Counted from the stretch's first letter, positions 37,919 through 48,569 are shown. The stretch: DNA of 64,000 nt from Acinetobacter piscicola (GCF_002233755.1 NZ_NIFO01000024.1:1-64000); one strand, 5' to 3'. Made by a program: numbers and translations. Notes: generated by a model not told the origin, from the letters alone.

Positions 37919-40900
37919 CTATTCTTTTTCACTATCTAATTCAATTTGTATTCCATGCTCTCCAATATCAAAATCATCCTCATTTTCTTCATCAAACTGA
38001 TCTTCATCTTCAAAAATACTTGACCAGCCATCAAAACCAATCAAAGCCTCATAGCGCTTAGATTCACTTTGTATAGATAGTTCACTTCTACCGTTAGAAT
38101 TAGTGACTCCTTCCCAAATAATTTCTTTATTTTCAGGATCAAACATTTGAATTTTTGCATTTTCAATTCCCGAGCCAGCCAAACTTGAGAATAAAAAATC
38201 AACGACATATGGTCCAGCCTTAGGTAACTCAGGCACGTCATAAAATACCTTTGCCCCACTTTCAAATACATGCTGTCCACTTTTAATTTTGAAATAACCA
38301 CCAGTATTAATAAAAATACCATCTTTATTAATAATCAGTTGTGAGCCACCAGCCTTAAGGTCTATCTCTTGTGTGCTTATCATTTCAATCTTGCCTTCAG
38401 TCGTAATCAGCTTAATGACTTTTTTTGCAATCATTTCAATCAAATCGTCATGAGCATGTACCTTGACTGGACCTTTGGCTGCATAAGCACTTATACCTTT
38501 TTCAGCCGCAAACAAACTCAGCCTCTCCAGCGCATGAGCCACTATATTCTTCTGTGCACTTAAATTAATCGAACCTTGAGCACTTTCAGCAATATCTTGA
38601 GAAGCTTGTAAAATGATGTCTTCTGGTGTGGTTAAAGCAATACCATTGGGAGAAGCCAATAACATCAACGCTTGACGGAAAATCTTGCCTTGTGCTTGAT
38701 CCTTTTCATCATCACTATTCTCTAAATCTTGGGTATATCCATCCATAAAACCCTGTAAAGAATTGAGCGCCTGCATTGGATTAACATCCAATTTACTGCC
38801 TTTGCTAAATGTTCCACATGGGCTCATCACATCAAAATCTTTGATTTCAACATGGGTAATGACTTTACCTAAGGCTTTTAATCCAGCAAAAGGGTCAGAA
38901 TCTAATTGGTCTTTTAAACCCGTAAGTTTGACCTTTAACAGGTCTGAACCATGTTCTTCCATGTTTCCAATAAAAGCTTTTAAGTTATCAACAGACTCTG
39001 TTGCTTCATCAAAAAAATCTTTAAATTCATCGACAATATTTTCAGAGTCCGTGCCAAATTTTTGAATATCATCAATAAAGCCACCACAGTCCTTCAAAGC
39101 TGAAATTGGATCGCGACTCACCGCATTTTTAAATAATCCAACAGTTGCTTGAAGCGCTTGATTAGCACCTTTCAACTCTAAAGAATTGATCAGTTTTGGC
39201 AGTCGATTCAATACATTCAACGCATCAGTTTGCTGCTTTGCTGCAATTTCACTGAGCATATTCATGCTATCAGCACCTTGTTTCAGTAAAGATTGAGCTT
39301 GTGCTGCTTCCAAATGCTCAGCAAGTGCATTTTCCTGCGCATAGGTGCTAATCAGCATTCCTTTGCCAGCTCGCACTGCACCATAAGCATCCGTACGCAA
39401 TTCAAAACCTTCACCACGACCATCACTACTTGCTTTATCTTTCGGATGGCTTAGATTTCCCAAATTCAATTGAGTCGCTGCATGACTACTCTGCAACTGA
39501 GCACTGATCTGTCCTGTAGTATCATCAAAACGAAGTTGATTAAAACCTGAGCCATTCACTTCTGAAGAACGAATACCGCTGAGCTTTTTGGTATCAGGGA
39601 GCTGCCCCTTGCCATCGAACTTCGTTTGATAACGCTCTGCTTCATGCAAACGTCCCACCACAAATGGTCGGTCTACATTGCCATCAAAGAAATCAATCAC
39701 AACGATTTCACCTATACGAGGATGAAACCTTGTGCCATAACCTTCGCCCGCCCATGGCGTCAGTACATCGACCCAAGCAGAATCTGTATCATTGTCATTA
39801 GAGCCTGCACCACAATCGTGCCAGTTGTCATCTGTACGAGTAAATAAAAAACGAACTTTAATACGTCCCCATTGGTCTACATAAATCGTTTCACCTTCTG
39901 GTCCGACGACTTTGGCACGTTGTGGAAATACTGCAGGACGGTGAACTAAAGGATTGTACTCAGGAACGATTGGAATTTTACGACGTACCAAAGACAACTC
40001 ATTGGCCTGTCGCTGATCTTTGATTAAATGATTCCAATAGCTCAAATTGAGTAATTTGGAGAGCTGATCATATAGTTCTTTTGGTAAATTATTTTGGTTA
40101 TAAAATGTCTTACCTGTGATTAAAAACTCTCGATCAGAAGACTCATGTTGATCTATTTCAGGATGCTCTTTGAGCTCAAACCAATAACCGACCTGCGCAT
40201 CTCGGACTGAACTGATTGCAGTAAAATATTTGGATTGCAATTCTTGGTATTGGGTGAGTTGAGTATTTAGTTTATCCAATTGTACAGAGCTTGACCTCGT
40301 CGTTTGATCTTCACCGTTGAGATCACTCGTCCATGCAGGGCTAAGTGTCCATGCTTGTTCTAGACTTAAGGTCTCATTGTCTTGTTGTTCACTGTGTTGA
40401 TGATGACTCAACGTTGTATAGGTTTGATCTTGAAGTAAATAATCCGCTTGCCAACGCTGAACCTGAATCGCTGTAGATTGAATTGAACGTTGTGCGATTA
40501 AACTGGTAATCGTGTCAAACCGTTCAGTCGCATGACTGCGATGAAAGCGAATATTTCGTCTTGGCATCGCCTTATATTGTGAATTATCATCAATTAAACG
40601 TAATTTCTGAGCTTGAATTTGAGCTGCAGAAATAGGAACAATAGAAGCTGACTCATCAATAAGCCAGCTCAAACCCTCACTCCGCCAAAGACGTGTTAAA
40701 AGTTGATGGTCGGTTTCATTTATCTGTACAATCAACGGCCGTATATCATAGTCTTTCCTTAAGCCACTACAATCTAGACTTAAGCTTGATGCAAATAATG
40801 CGCTTTTCGTTTGCCATTCTTTGAATAAAATTTCTGAAATTTCCACCACACTTTTATTCATAAAAACGCGGCTATTACGACGTTTATGCCATAAGCTTGT

Positions 40901-41236
40901 TGCATCTTCGAGTGTGATCTTATAAACAGTTAAAGCACCATCACTTTGACCTTGACTCGCTCCCGTCACAATCCCCGTTGTTCGATACAACTCACCAAAA
41001 TCTGTCACTTGATCTACAGCAACTTGGCAACCAATAAATTGTTTTAACGCAATATTTGCATTGGTCGAAAGACACAGTAATTCTGCCTTCAAACCTTGAT
41101 TGATGTGCTGCGTACCTTGGATACATTGTAAAAACACATTGGCATTGAGTACTGGGTTTGAAAATTGAACATGAATTGCCCTTTTTTGCATTCCTAAGCC
41201 AAAACGTTCTAATAAGATATTAATATTTCTAAGCAT
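37919..41236 (-). CDS. vgrG: Type VI secretion system spike protein VgrG with C-terminal extension
   Basis: The 1105-residue protein has the gp27/gp5-like VgrG core, with HRPAVFPQRAKVVGPEGE, DQWGRIKVRF, and TPWAGEGYGTRFHPRIGEIVVIDF followed by DGNVDRPFVVGR. A helical insert of about 200 residues follows (QALQATVGLFKNAV and beyond), then the DUF2345 beta-helix extension (ASPNGIALTTPEDIILQASQ) and a C-terminal beta-domain with a strongly acidic tail (EDEDQFDEENEDDFD). It punctures target cells and carries effectors. It heads the operon with the peptidoglycan hydrolase. No T6SS structural genes lie in the window, so this is an orphan vgrG island. Confidence 0.95.
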   Translation of the reverse strand: MLRNINILLERFGLGMQKRAIHVQFSNPVLNANVFLQCIQGTQHINQGLKAELLCLSTNANIALKQFIGCQVAVDQVTDFGELYRTTGIVTGASQGQSDGALTVYKITLEDATSLWHKRRNSRVFMNKSVVEISEILFKEWQTKSALFASSLSLDCSGLRKDYDIRPLIVQINETDHQLLTRLWRSEGLSWLIDESASIVPISAAQIQAQKLRLIDDNSQYKAMPRRNIRFHRSHATERFDTITSLIAQRSIQSTAIQVQRWQADYLLQDQTYTTLSHHQHSEQQDNETLSLEQAWTLSPAWTSDLNGEDQTTRSSSVQLDKLNTQLTQYQELQSKYFTAISSVRDAQVGYWFELKEHPEIDQHESSDREFLITGKTFYNQNNLPKELYDQLSKLLNLSYWNHLIKDQRQANELSLVRRKIPIVPEYNPLVHRPAVFPQRAKVVGPEGETIYVDQWGRIKVRFLFTRTDDNWHDCGAGSNDNDTDSAWVDVLTPWAGEGYGTRFHPRIGEIVVIDFFDGNVDRPFVVGRLHEAERYQTKFDGKGQLPDTKKLSGIRSSEVNGSGFNQLRFDDTTGQISAQLQSSHAATQLNLGNLSHPKDKASSDGRGEGFELRTDAYGAVRAGKGMLISTYAQENALAEHLEAAQAQSLLKQGADSMNMLSEIAAKQQTDALNVLNRLPKLINSLELKGANQALQATVGLFKNAVSRDPISALKDCGGFIDDIQKFGTDSENIVDEFKDFFDEATESVDNLKAFIGNMEEHGSDLLKVKLTGLKDQLDSDPFAGLKALGKVITHVEIKDFDVMSPCGTFSKGSKLDVNPMQALNSLQGFMDGYTQDLENSDDEKDQAQGKIFRQALMLLASPNGIALTTPEDIILQASQDIAESAQGSINLSAQKNIVAHALERLSLFAAEKGISAYAAKGPVKVHAHDDLIEMIAKKVIKLITTEGKIEMISTQEIDLKAGGSQLIINKDGIFINTGGYFKIKSGQHVFESGAKVFYDVPELPKAGPYVVDFLFSSLAGSGIENAKIQMFDPENKEIIWEGVTNSNGRSELSIQSESKRYEALIGFDGWSSIFEDEDQFDEENEDDFDIGEHGIQIELDSEKE

Positions 41237-41398
41237 TTTAATTATTAATGGTAAATTATATTTGTAGCCATATTAAATAATAAAAAATCAAAACACAAAT
41301 GAATTATTCTAAAAAAAGATCGAAATTCGAATTATTTTTAAGTTTTACAAAACAAAGGGGGCAATAGCTGCTCCCTCATGCATACCTATCAATAAATT

Positions 41399-43096
41399 TT
41401 AGAAAGGAACTCGCTTATAATCGCGATATTCAGGTTTCCAAAAATTCTTTTCAATATTTTGTTGTAATTGCTCATCACTGATCAATGCTGCAACACCATC
41501 TGCAATGGCTGCTTTGGCTACTTTGAAAGCAATAATTCGAGAGACTTGCTGCAATTCATTCAAATCAGGCAATAAATCTGCATTTTTATCTTGTAGTTTT
41601 GGTGAACAATCTGCCAGTGCTGTACTTGAAGCAATCAGCATATTATCCGTCACACGTGTCGCTTGAACCGCAATAACACCTAAACCAATACCTGGGAAAA
41701 TATAAGAGTTATTACACTGCGAAATATTAAAAATTTGTCCCTGATAATTCACTGGTGCAAATGGGCTACCCGTCGCAATTAAAGCTTTTCCACCTGTCCA
41801 CTCAACAATATCCGCAGGAACAGCTTCAACGCGTGATGTTGGGTTAGACAATGGTAAAACTATTGGATATTCACAGTTTGCTGCCAAAGTTCGAATGATT
41901 TCTTCAGTAAATAAACCCGGTTGACCCGATACACCAATCAACACAGTAGGTTTCGCATTTTTCACCACATCGAGTAATGAAATGATTTCCTCTGCATTGC
42001 CCCAATGTGCAACTTGATCAGTTTTTTGTGCCAATTTACGTTGGAAATCTAAGAGATTTGGCTGATTCTCTGTGATTAAACCAAAGCGATCGACCATGAA
42101 GACTTGAGCACGTGCCTCAGCATCTGTTAAACCTTCTGCCACCATTTGCGCAACGATCTGCTCTGCAATACCACAGCCTGCTGAACCCGCGCCAAGAAAT
42201 GCAACTTTTTGGTCTTTCAGTTGTTTTCCTGCTGCACGACTCGCAGCGATCAAAGTTCCGACTGAAACTGCAGCAGTACCTTGAATATCATCATTAAAAC
42301 AACAGATTTTATCACGATATTTTTCAAGTAAAGGCATAGCATTCTTTTGAGCAAAATCTTCAAACTGAATCAACGCTTTTGGCCAACGACGTTTTATTGC
42401 AGCAATGACTTCATCAACAAAACCATAATATTCTTCACCATTGATTCGAGGCTCATTCCAACCCAAATAAATTGGATCAGTTAAAAGCTGTGGGTTATTG
42501 GTTCCAACATCGAGTGTGATAGGCAATGTATAGGCAGGACTAATACCACCACATGCGGTATAAAGCGATAATTTACCAATCGGGATTCCCATTCCACCAA
42601 TCCCTTGGTCACCCAATCCAAGAATACGCTCGCCATCTGTAATCACAATCACTTTGACATTTTTACGATTTACGTTATGTAAAATGTCATCAATGTGTTG
42701 ACGATCTGCATAAGAAATAAATATACCGCGATGACGGCGGTAGATGTCAGAAAAACGCTGACAGGCTTCACCCACTGTCGGTGTATAAATGATTGGCATC
42801 ATTTCACTAAGATGATTCTCAATAAGATGATAAAAAAGAGTTTCGTTGGTGTCTTGAATATTTCGTAAATAAATATGCTTATTGATTGCTTCACTAAATG
42901 AGCAATATTGCTGATATGAGCGCTGGCTTTGTTCTTCGATACTTTCGATCACTTGAGGAATCAAACCATGCAAGTTAAATCGAATTCGCTCTTCTTCTGT
43001 AAATGCCGAACCTTTGTTTAACAGTGGGAGTTCCAGCAAGGTATTTCCTGCATAAGGAATATATAAAGGGTGTTTTTTCAAATTTTCCGTTGTCAT
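41399..43096 (-). CDS. maeA: NAD-dependent malic enzyme
   Basis: The 565-residue enzyme decarboxylates malate to pyruvate. Visible motifs include [39 protein letters not shown], the metal-binding FEDFAQ region with [13 protein letters not shown], and a second Rossmann motif [11 protein letters not shown]. The absence of a PTA-like C-terminal domain and the length point to the SfcA/MaeA type. The open frame extends four codons upstream to 43108. I prefer MTTENL because it matches the family start. Confidence 0.93.
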   Translation of the reverse strand: MTTENLKKHPLYIPYAGNTLLELPLLNKGSAFTEEERIRFNLHGLIPQVIESIEEQSQRSYQQYCSFSEAINKHIYLRNIQDTNETLFYHLIENHLSEMMPIIYTPTVGEACQRFSDIYRRHRGIFISYADRQHIDDILHNVNRKNVKVIVITDGERILGLGDQGIGGMGIPIGKLSLYTACGGISPAYTLPITLDVGTNNPQLLTDPIYLGWNEPRINGEEYYGFVDEVIAAIKRRWPKALIQFEDFAQKNAMPLLEKYRDKICCFNDDIQGTAAVSVGTLIAASRAAGKQLKDQKVAFLGAGSAGCGIAEQIVAQMVAEGLTDAEARAQVFMVDRFGLITENQPNLLDFQRKLAQKTDQVAHWGNAEEIISLLDVVKNAKPTVLIGVSGQPGLFTEEIIRTLAANCEYPIVLPLSNPTSRVEAVPADIVEWTGGKALIATGSPFAPVNYQGQIFNISQCNNSYIFPGIGLGVIAVQATRVTDNMLIASSTALADCSPKLQDKNADLLPDLNELQQVSRIIAFKVAKAAIADGVAALISDEQLQQNIEKNFWKPEYRDYKRVPF

Positions 43097-43441
43097 TTCC
43101 ATTCTCATTTTGAAGTCAACAATCTATTCAACTTCGGTATTTTGCTTAACTAAGACCTTTGTCGCATATAAGCTTAAGCCTATTTTTCACGAAATGGGTA
43201 TTTAGATGCGTGATAATGATATTTAGAGTATTTTACAAATTGATAAATTAAGTTTAGTTATTTTCTACCCTAAAGTAATGCTCAGATGATCGCTCATCAT
43301 GCACTGCTTAATTGAAAATAGCCTCTTTCATCGTGAAAAGATGTTGTATTTATTTGTTAGATATTTTAACCAATCATTGATTTTCTTCCACTTTAGATTT
43401 ATTTTATCTATGTGATTAAAACATTAAAAACCAATAACAAT
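43097..43441. other. Non-coding gap between malic enzyme and lipoprotein genes
   Basis: This is the divergent promoter region of about 340 bp. I see no open frame with a ribosome site, no tRNA and no strong terminator. It is AT-rich and presumably holds the promoters of both flanking genes. Confidence 0.5.
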
Positions 43442-44038
43442 ATGAATTCTAAATTAAATATCTTCATTTTTAGCACAATGCTACTTTGCTCGGGCTGTCA
43501 AACTGTTCAAAAAGTGTCTACGGGAGTAACCAAAACCACAGATAAAGTTAAAAATCTGGTGGGTTTAGGTGAAACTAAAGCCCCTGAAATAGATCAGCAA
43601 GGTGTGGTTGATGTCAGCAAAGCAACGCTTGAAAAATTAGAACAAATGACACTCAATATGCCTACAGGCCAGTGGGTGTATATTGAAAATGATCTACAAG
43701 GTATTTATACCCTCCAAAATAAATCGACTGATGGCAACATGCTGTATTTTCGACTAAATTGTAAAATTTCTTCACAACAGTCAGGCTTTACTATTCAGAA
43801 TAAAGATGGCAAAGACCTACTCAAAGCTCATGATCCTCAAGCAGGTCAAAGTCAATTCTTAGTTGATAATAAAAATTATGGCAATCCATTTGATTTGATT
43901 AATGCGAAAAAAATGCCCTTGTTTAAAAAAGCACTGGAAAAAGCCAAAATGATTAAAATATTTAACAATTCAAAACTTTATACATTTGAAAATGCTCATT
44001 CTGAACTTTTAAATAAGCCTGTAACGTGTAGAGAATGA
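43442..44038 (+). CDS. Hypothetical lipoprotein
   Basis: I place the start at 43442 (MNSKLNIFIFSTMLLCSGC), 10 codons inside the longest frame, since it opens a lipoprotein signal with Cys19. The 198-residue product has a short Lys/Thr-rich linker and a small beta domain containing paired Cys. No family is recognised. It stands alone between the malic enzyme and argS genes. Confidence 0.75.
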   Translation: MNSKLNIFIFSTMLLCSGCQTVQKVSTGVTKTTDKVKNLVGLGETKAPEIDQQGVVDVSKATLEKLEQMTLNMPTGQWVYIENDLQGIYTLQNKSTDGNMLYFRLNCKISSQQSGFTIQNKDGKDLLKAHDPQAGQSQFLVDNKNYGNPFDLINAKKMPLFKKALEKAKMIKIFNNSKLYTFENAHSELLNKPVTCRE

Positions 44039-44300
44039 TTAGAGGATTTGGAATAAATAACTTTAAAAATACAAATGATAAAACATTGTTTTTATTTAAT
44101 TAATTTTAATTTTTAATACGATAAGCAATAAAGAAAAAATACCTTTATACGATTTAAACAAGTCAATAAAAGTAGGCTTGGTCTTGATTGCTTAATATTT
44201 CAGATCGAATACCTTTTATTCTATACAAATGCATTCCCCTAAAGCCTTCGAAATTTGCTATATTTAGCGTTTTTCTGCGACATTTATTTTCCGATAGATT

Positions 44301-46100
44301 ATGAATACGGCCATACAAGCAGCTCTTGATCATGCAATGCAATCCCTACAAGCTGAAGGGATACTTCCATCTGACTGGAATAACAGTAGTACTTTGACGC
44401 GAACGAAAGACCGAAGCCACGGCGATTTCGCTTCAAACATTGCGATGATTGGCGCTAAAGCAGCGGGTATGAAACCTCGTGATCTAGCTGAAAAAATCTT
44501 AGCGAACCTTCCTGAAGTCATCGATATTTCTAAAGCAGAAATCGCAGGCCCGGGGTTTATCAATTTCTTTTTGAATGCTGACCAGCGTTTTGCTGTTTTG
44601 GATCAAATCCAAGCGCAAAAAGACCAATATGGTAAAACTCAAGCCAATGCAGCAAAGAAAATTCAAGTTGAATTTGTTTCTGCAAACCCGACGTCAAGCC
44701 TACATGTAGGTCATGGACGTGGTGCGGCTTATGGTATGACTGTTGCGAATTTACTTGAAGCAACAGGTGCAAAAGTTGATCGTGAATATTATGTCAATGA
44801 TGCAGGTCGTCAAATGGACATCCTCGCGACATCGACTTATTTACGTTACTTGGAACTTACAGGTCAAACTTTAGTTTTCCCTAAAAATGCTTACCAAGGC
44901 GACTATGTAAAAGAAATCGCACAAACCATTATCGACAAAGATGGCGATGCTTATGTACGCCCTGTTGCTGATGTTTACCTCGATGTTCCTGAAGATGTTC
45001 AATATGCAGAAGAACTTGATGCCGAAGGCAATAAAGTTGTTGTTTCAGGTGATAAAGAAAAACACATTGATGGATTAATTTTTAATTCACAAAAATTAAT
45101 TGGCGAAGGCTATCGTGTTTTCCATCAAGCCGCTTTACATGCCATTTTAGATGATATTAAAGATGATCTAGGTGAGTTTGGCGTTACGTTCAACCAATGG
45201 TTTAGCGAAGACTCTCTCATAGAAAAAATTGATGAAGCTTTGCAAACGCTTGATCAGCGTGGTTTTTTATACGAAAAAGATGGCAATATTTGGTTTAAAT
45301 CAACTGAATTTGGTGATGAAAAAGACCGTGTTGTAAAACGTCGTAACGGACAAACCACTTATTTTGCATCTGACATTGCTTACCATTTAAATAAGTTACA
45401 ACGTGGCTACACTGACCTAATCGACATTTGGGGTTCTGACCACCACGGCTATATTACGCGTGTGAAAGCAGCAATCGATGCGATGGGTTATGACTCGAAG
45501 AAACTAACCGTACTTTTAGTGCAGTTTGTGAGCTTATGGCGTGGCGGTGAGATGGTGCAAATGTCATCTCGTTCTGGCCAATTCGTGACTTTGCGTGATC
45601 TGCGTAAAGAAGTGGGTAATGACGCTGCTCGTTTTTATTATGTGATGCGTAAATCTGAACAACACATTGATTTTGACTTAGATCTTGCTGTTTCACAAAG
45701 TAAAGACAATGCCGTATATTACATTCAATATGCGCATGCACGTATTCAAAGTATTTTGCAAAAAGCGGGTACGGCGGGTATCGATTTTAATGTAGCAACT
45801 GCGCGTGAAAATGCAGAACAGCTTACACTTGAATCTGAAACTGAAATCTTAGCTAAGCTTGCAGCTTATCCTGAAGTGATGGTACGTGCAGCAAATAATT
45901 ACGAGCCACACCAAGTGGGGAATTATTTGAAAGAACTTGCAGCATTATTCCACGGTTGGTATGCACAAGATGGTGTTAAATTCATTGATGATCAAAATGT
46001 TACGTTATCACAAGCACGTTTATTGTTATCATTAAATGTACAACAAGTATTAAAAAATGGTTTAACATTGCTTGGCGTATCAGCGCCTGAAAGCATGTAA
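44301..46100 (+). CDS. argS: Arginyl-tRNA synthetase
   Basis: The 599-residue class I synthetase charges tRNA-Arg. It has an N-terminal Add-1 domain (residues 1-110), the HIGH-type motif in FVSANPTSSLHVGHGRG, and a conserved GSDHHGYITRVKAAI stretch. The anticodon-binding C-terminal domain begins at about residue 475 (YIQYAHARIQSIL). Like many ArgRS it lacks a canonical KMSKS and has VQMSSRSGQFVTLRDL instead. It is followed 19 bp later by a SPOR-domain gene. Confidence 0.97.
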   Translation: MNTAIQAALDHAMQSLQAEGILPSDWNNSSTLTRTKDRSHGDFASNIAMIGAKAAGMKPRDLAEKILANLPEVIDISKAEIAGPGFINFFLNADQRFAVLDQIQAQKDQYGKTQANAAKKIQVEFVSANPTSSLHVGHGRGAAYGMTVANLLEATGAKVDREYYVNDAGRQMDILATSTYLRYLELTGQTLVFPKNAYQGDYVKEIAQTIIDKDGDAYVRPVADVYLDVPEDVQYAEELDAEGNKVVVSGDKEKHIDGLIFNSQKLIGEGYRVFHQAALHAILDDIKDDLGEFGVTFNQWFSEDSLIEKIDEALQTLDQRGFLYEKDGNIWFKSTEFGDEKDRVVKRRNGQTTYFASDIAYHLNKLQRGYTDLIDIWGSDHHGYITRVKAAIDAMGYDSKKLTVLLVQFVSLWRGGEMVQMSSRSGQFVTLRDLRKEVGNDAARFYYVMRKSEQHIDFDLDLAVSQSKDNAVYYIQYAHARIQSILQKAGTAGIDFNVATARENAEQLTLESETEILAKLAAYPEVMVRAANNYEPHQVGNYLKELAALFHGWYAQDGVKFIDDQNVTLSQARLLLSLNVQQVLKNGLTLLGVSAPESM

Positions 46101-46119
46101 AGAATAAGAGGAAGTCCAC

Positions 46120-46728
46120 GTGTTTGGAAAAACGCAACGCGGTGTGTCGGAACGACCGAATAAACCTAAACAGCCTTTGATTCCGAAATGGCTGGGTATG
46201 CTCGTCGTCATATTAATCGTGTTAAGTTTTGCAGTTGCATTATTGCTCTGGAAACCGTGGGCACCTGTGCAACCTCGAAATGAAATCACTTCTGAGCATT
46301 ATCAGGAAGATACCAACAAAGATTACCGTTTCTATGATTTGTTGCCACAACAACAAGTCACACCGATTCCTGATCAAGCTGTGCCTGAAACACAAACTCA
46401 GCAGCAGCCTGTGATTGTTGAAGCACCATCTCAATCGAATGATGTTAATGTTGGCGTTGATGGTTCAGAGCAAGCTGCAACACCTGTGCAAGCTCAACCA
46501 GAATACATTTTACAAGTGCGTAGCTATGATGATCCTGATGCGGCAGATGCTCGTCGTGCAGAAATTATTCTCAATGGTTTATCTGCTGATGTTGTACAAA
46601 GCTCTGAAGGGGGTAAAACTTGGTATCGTGTGATTTCAGGGCCTTATGATTCACAAAATACGGCTGTCATTGCACAACAAACTTTGCAACACAGTGGAAT
46701 TGATTCAATTGTGGTTAAACGCAATTAA
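46120..46728 (+). CDS. SPOR domain-containing membrane protein (FtsN-like)
   Basis: The 202-residue protein has a cytoplasmic N-terminus, one transmembrane helix (about residues 27-46), a Pro/Gln-rich periplasmic linker, and a C-terminal SPOR domain (about residues 127-200, YILQVRSYDDPDAADARRAEI). SPOR domains bind denuded glycan at the division site. The start is GTG at 46120 behind an AGAGGAAG ribosome site. It is encoded directly after argS, as in related genomes, and ends at a strong terminator. Confidence 0.9.
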   Translation: MFGKTQRGVSERPNKPKQPLIPKWLGMLVVILIVLSFAVALLLWKPWAPVQPRNEITSEHYQEDTNKDYRFYDLLPQQQVTPIPDQAVPETQTQQQPVIVEAPSQSNDVNVGVDGSEQAATPVQAQPEYILQVRSYDDPDAADARRAEIILNGLSADVVQSSEGGKTWYRVISGPYDSQNTAVIAQQTLQHSGIDSIVVKRN

Positions 46729-46750
46729 TGAATCATTCATAAATGAATCA

Positions 46751-46776
46751 AAAAGGATGCTTCGGCATCCTTTTTT
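46751..46776 (+). terminator. Rho-independent terminator, likely bidirectional
   Basis: AAAAGGATGC and GCATCC plus Ts form a strong stem with a TTCG tetraloop and six trailing Ts. It sits between the convergent SPOR and hydrolase genes, and A/T flanks on both sides allow termination in either direction. Confidence 0.9.
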
Positions 46777-46790
46777 ACGTATTGATTATT

Positions 46791-47420
46791 TCAAAGAGAA
46801 TGCTTGATTAAAAAATTCTGAATTAACTCAGCAACTTGATCCGAATAAACTTCGGCTAAGTCATGTTGCCCATTTTCAATGATATGCAATTCCGAGTTCA
46901 CTATTTTACTGTGTAAATACCGCCCCACGGCTACAGGACTAATTGGATCTACATCTCCCCAAATCAACAGTACCGGACAAGTGATTTGATCAAGCGAATC
47001 CTCCAAATTGGACTGATGCTGAACAAACCAATCAGGTACAGCAAAAGTTTGTTGATATTCTTCTCGCCAATCTGCTACATCAAAACGGCTTAAATCAATC
47101 CCGCCTGATGTTGCAACCAAGACCAATGTCTTGATTTGCTGTGGTTTCTGCAAAGCTGCTTGCACTGCAAAAATTCCTCCCATAGATTGTGCAACAACAA
47201 TCGATGGTTTTTGAATGTGCTCAAGTACATACTCTTGCAGTGATTGAAAGCTTTGTACAGCAACATGGTCAGAATGACCACCAAAGCTTGGATAAGCAAT
47301 GGCGACCTTCTCATATTGTTGTGGTAATTGCTTGATTACAGGTTGCCAAAATTCGGTATTACCCGATGCACCCGCTAAGAAAACCATATTCAAATTCATT
47401 ACACCACTGAGCAAATCCAC
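46791..47420 (-). CDS. Alpha/beta hydrolase
   Basis: This 209-residue alpha/beta hydrolase fold protein has the nucleophile elbow QSMGG (Ser), an acid residue in IWGDVDPISP, and the catalytic His in ENGQHDLAE. The substrate is unknown. The frame opens with GTG at 47420 behind a GAGA stretch; an ATG seven codons later (47399) is an alternative. It follows the GST gene by 8 bp, so the two are likely co-transcribed. Confidence 0.88.
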   Translation of the reverse strand: MDLLSGVMNLNMVFLAGASGNTEFWQPVIKQLPQQYEKVAIAYPSFGGHSDHVAVQSFQSLQEYVLEHIQKPSIVVAQSMGGIFAVQAALQKPQQIKTLVLVATSGGIDLSRFDVADWREEYQQTFAVPDWFVQHQSNLEDSLDQITCPVLLIWGDVDPISPVAVGRYLHSKIVNSELHIIENGQHDLAEVYSDQVAELIQNFLIKHSL

Positions 47421-47428
47421 ACCATTCT

Positions 47429-48070
47429 CTAAAAATTACTTTTTGCTTTGGCGATTTGAAATGCAGGACGTTGTTGAATTCTTTGTGCATAAGCTACTAT
47501 TTGAGGATTATTGGCTTTAACTCGCTCTTGCATCGCAACGACAGGGAAACTCATTTGGATATCAGCAAAAGAAAAATCACCTGCAAAATATTCATGTTCA
47601 GACAAATAATTTTCTAAAAAAGCAGCATGTTCTTTTAAGCGTGGATTGATAAAACCACCCTTTACCCCATCGCAAATTTTATTGGCAATCGGTTTAATTA
47701 AAAATGGGACATGCTTCGGTACATTACTCATCACTAAAGTCATGACCAAATAAGGCATCAAAGAACCTTCTGCATAATGCATCCAGTAATTGTATTGCAT
47801 TAAATCTTTAGGATTCTGTGGCTTAAATTTGTTTTCGGTATCATAGGTGGCTTGTAAGTATTCCAAAATAACTGCAGATTCAGCGATAACTAAATCACCA
47901 TCAGTCAAAACAGGCGCTTTGCCTAAAGGATGGATTTGTTTTAATTCTGGTGGCGCTGCAAAAGTAGGCAAACGCTTATAAAATTTAACTTGATATTCGA
48001 CACCTAATTCTTCAAGTGCCCATAAAATTCTTAAAGAACGTGATTGTTCTAAGTGGTGCAGTGTAATCAT
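47429..48070 (-). CDS. Glutathione S-transferase family protein
   Basis: The 213-residue protein has a thioredoxin-like N-terminal domain (residues 1-80, with HPLGKAPVLTDGDLVIAESAVILEYL carrying the conserved cis-Pro and the glutathione-contacting ESA) and a helical C-terminal domain. The role is detoxification or stress response. It precedes the hydrolase gene in a probable two-gene unit. Confidence 0.92.
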   Translation of the reverse strand: MITLHHLEQSRSLRILWALEELGVEYQVKFYKRLPTFAAPPELKQIHPLGKAPVLTDGDLVIAESAVILEYLQATYDTENKFKPQNPKDLMQYNYWMHYAEGSLMPYLVMTLVMSNVPKHVPFLIKPIANKICDGVKGGFINPRLKEHAAFLENYLSEHEYFAGDFSFADIQMSFPVVAMQERVKANNPQIVAYAQRIQQRPAFQIAKAKSNF

Positions 48071-48170
48071 TTTTGTGACCTCAATTTTGTATATCGACTA
48101 TAACGGATTCACATAAAAAAATGACACATTGTTTTTATACAAAGTGTCATTCTTATTTACGCGAATCAAA

Positions 48171-48569
48171 TCAGATAATTGAGGTATTGATTTCCAAGCT
48201 GCGTAATAAAGTCTTGGTCACAGGTGTTTTTTGACAAATGTCTAAAACCTTTTGATGCATCTCATCTGACAAAGGTTCAACGAAGGATAAACGACGTTCA
48301 ATCCATTCTTTGCCCTCTTTATTGGCATTAAAAAAAGCTTCAACAGTAAATTCACCTAAATCAAACTCTTTATGTTTTGCATACATACGTAACGTAATCA
48401 TGGTGCAAGAGATCAGACCCGAACAGACAAAATCATAAGGTGCAGGCCCTTTATCTTGCCCGCCAATTGACTCTGGTTTATCTGTAATGAATCGATGTTT
48501 ACCACTCATGATTTCACCTGACCATTGTTCAGGAAAGGTTTTTACTTTTGCACTTGAAATGACTGCCAT
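48171..48569 (-). CDS. OsmC family protein
   Basis: The 132-residue protein matches OsmC-type thiol peroxidases. The GGQDKGPAPYDFVCSGLISCTMITLRMYAKHK segment carries the two conserved Cys (about residues 49 and 55) that reduce organic peroxides. The subfamily resembles YhfA-like small OsmC proteins. It lies 32 bp downstream of a pirin gene in the same direction. Confidence 0.9.
   Translation of the reverse strand: MAVISSAKVKTFPEQWSGEIMSGKHRFITDKPESIGGQDKGPAPYDFVCSGLISCTMITLRMYAKHKEFDLGEFTVEAFFNANKEGKEWIERRLSFVEPLSDEMHQKVLDICQKTPVTKTLLRSLEINTSII

Noticed and set aside
29574..41236. Reading the region as a prophage
   Set aside because: VgrG is related to phage spikes, but there are no capsid, terminase, integrase or lysis genes. 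The effector and exported genes fit a T6SS island.
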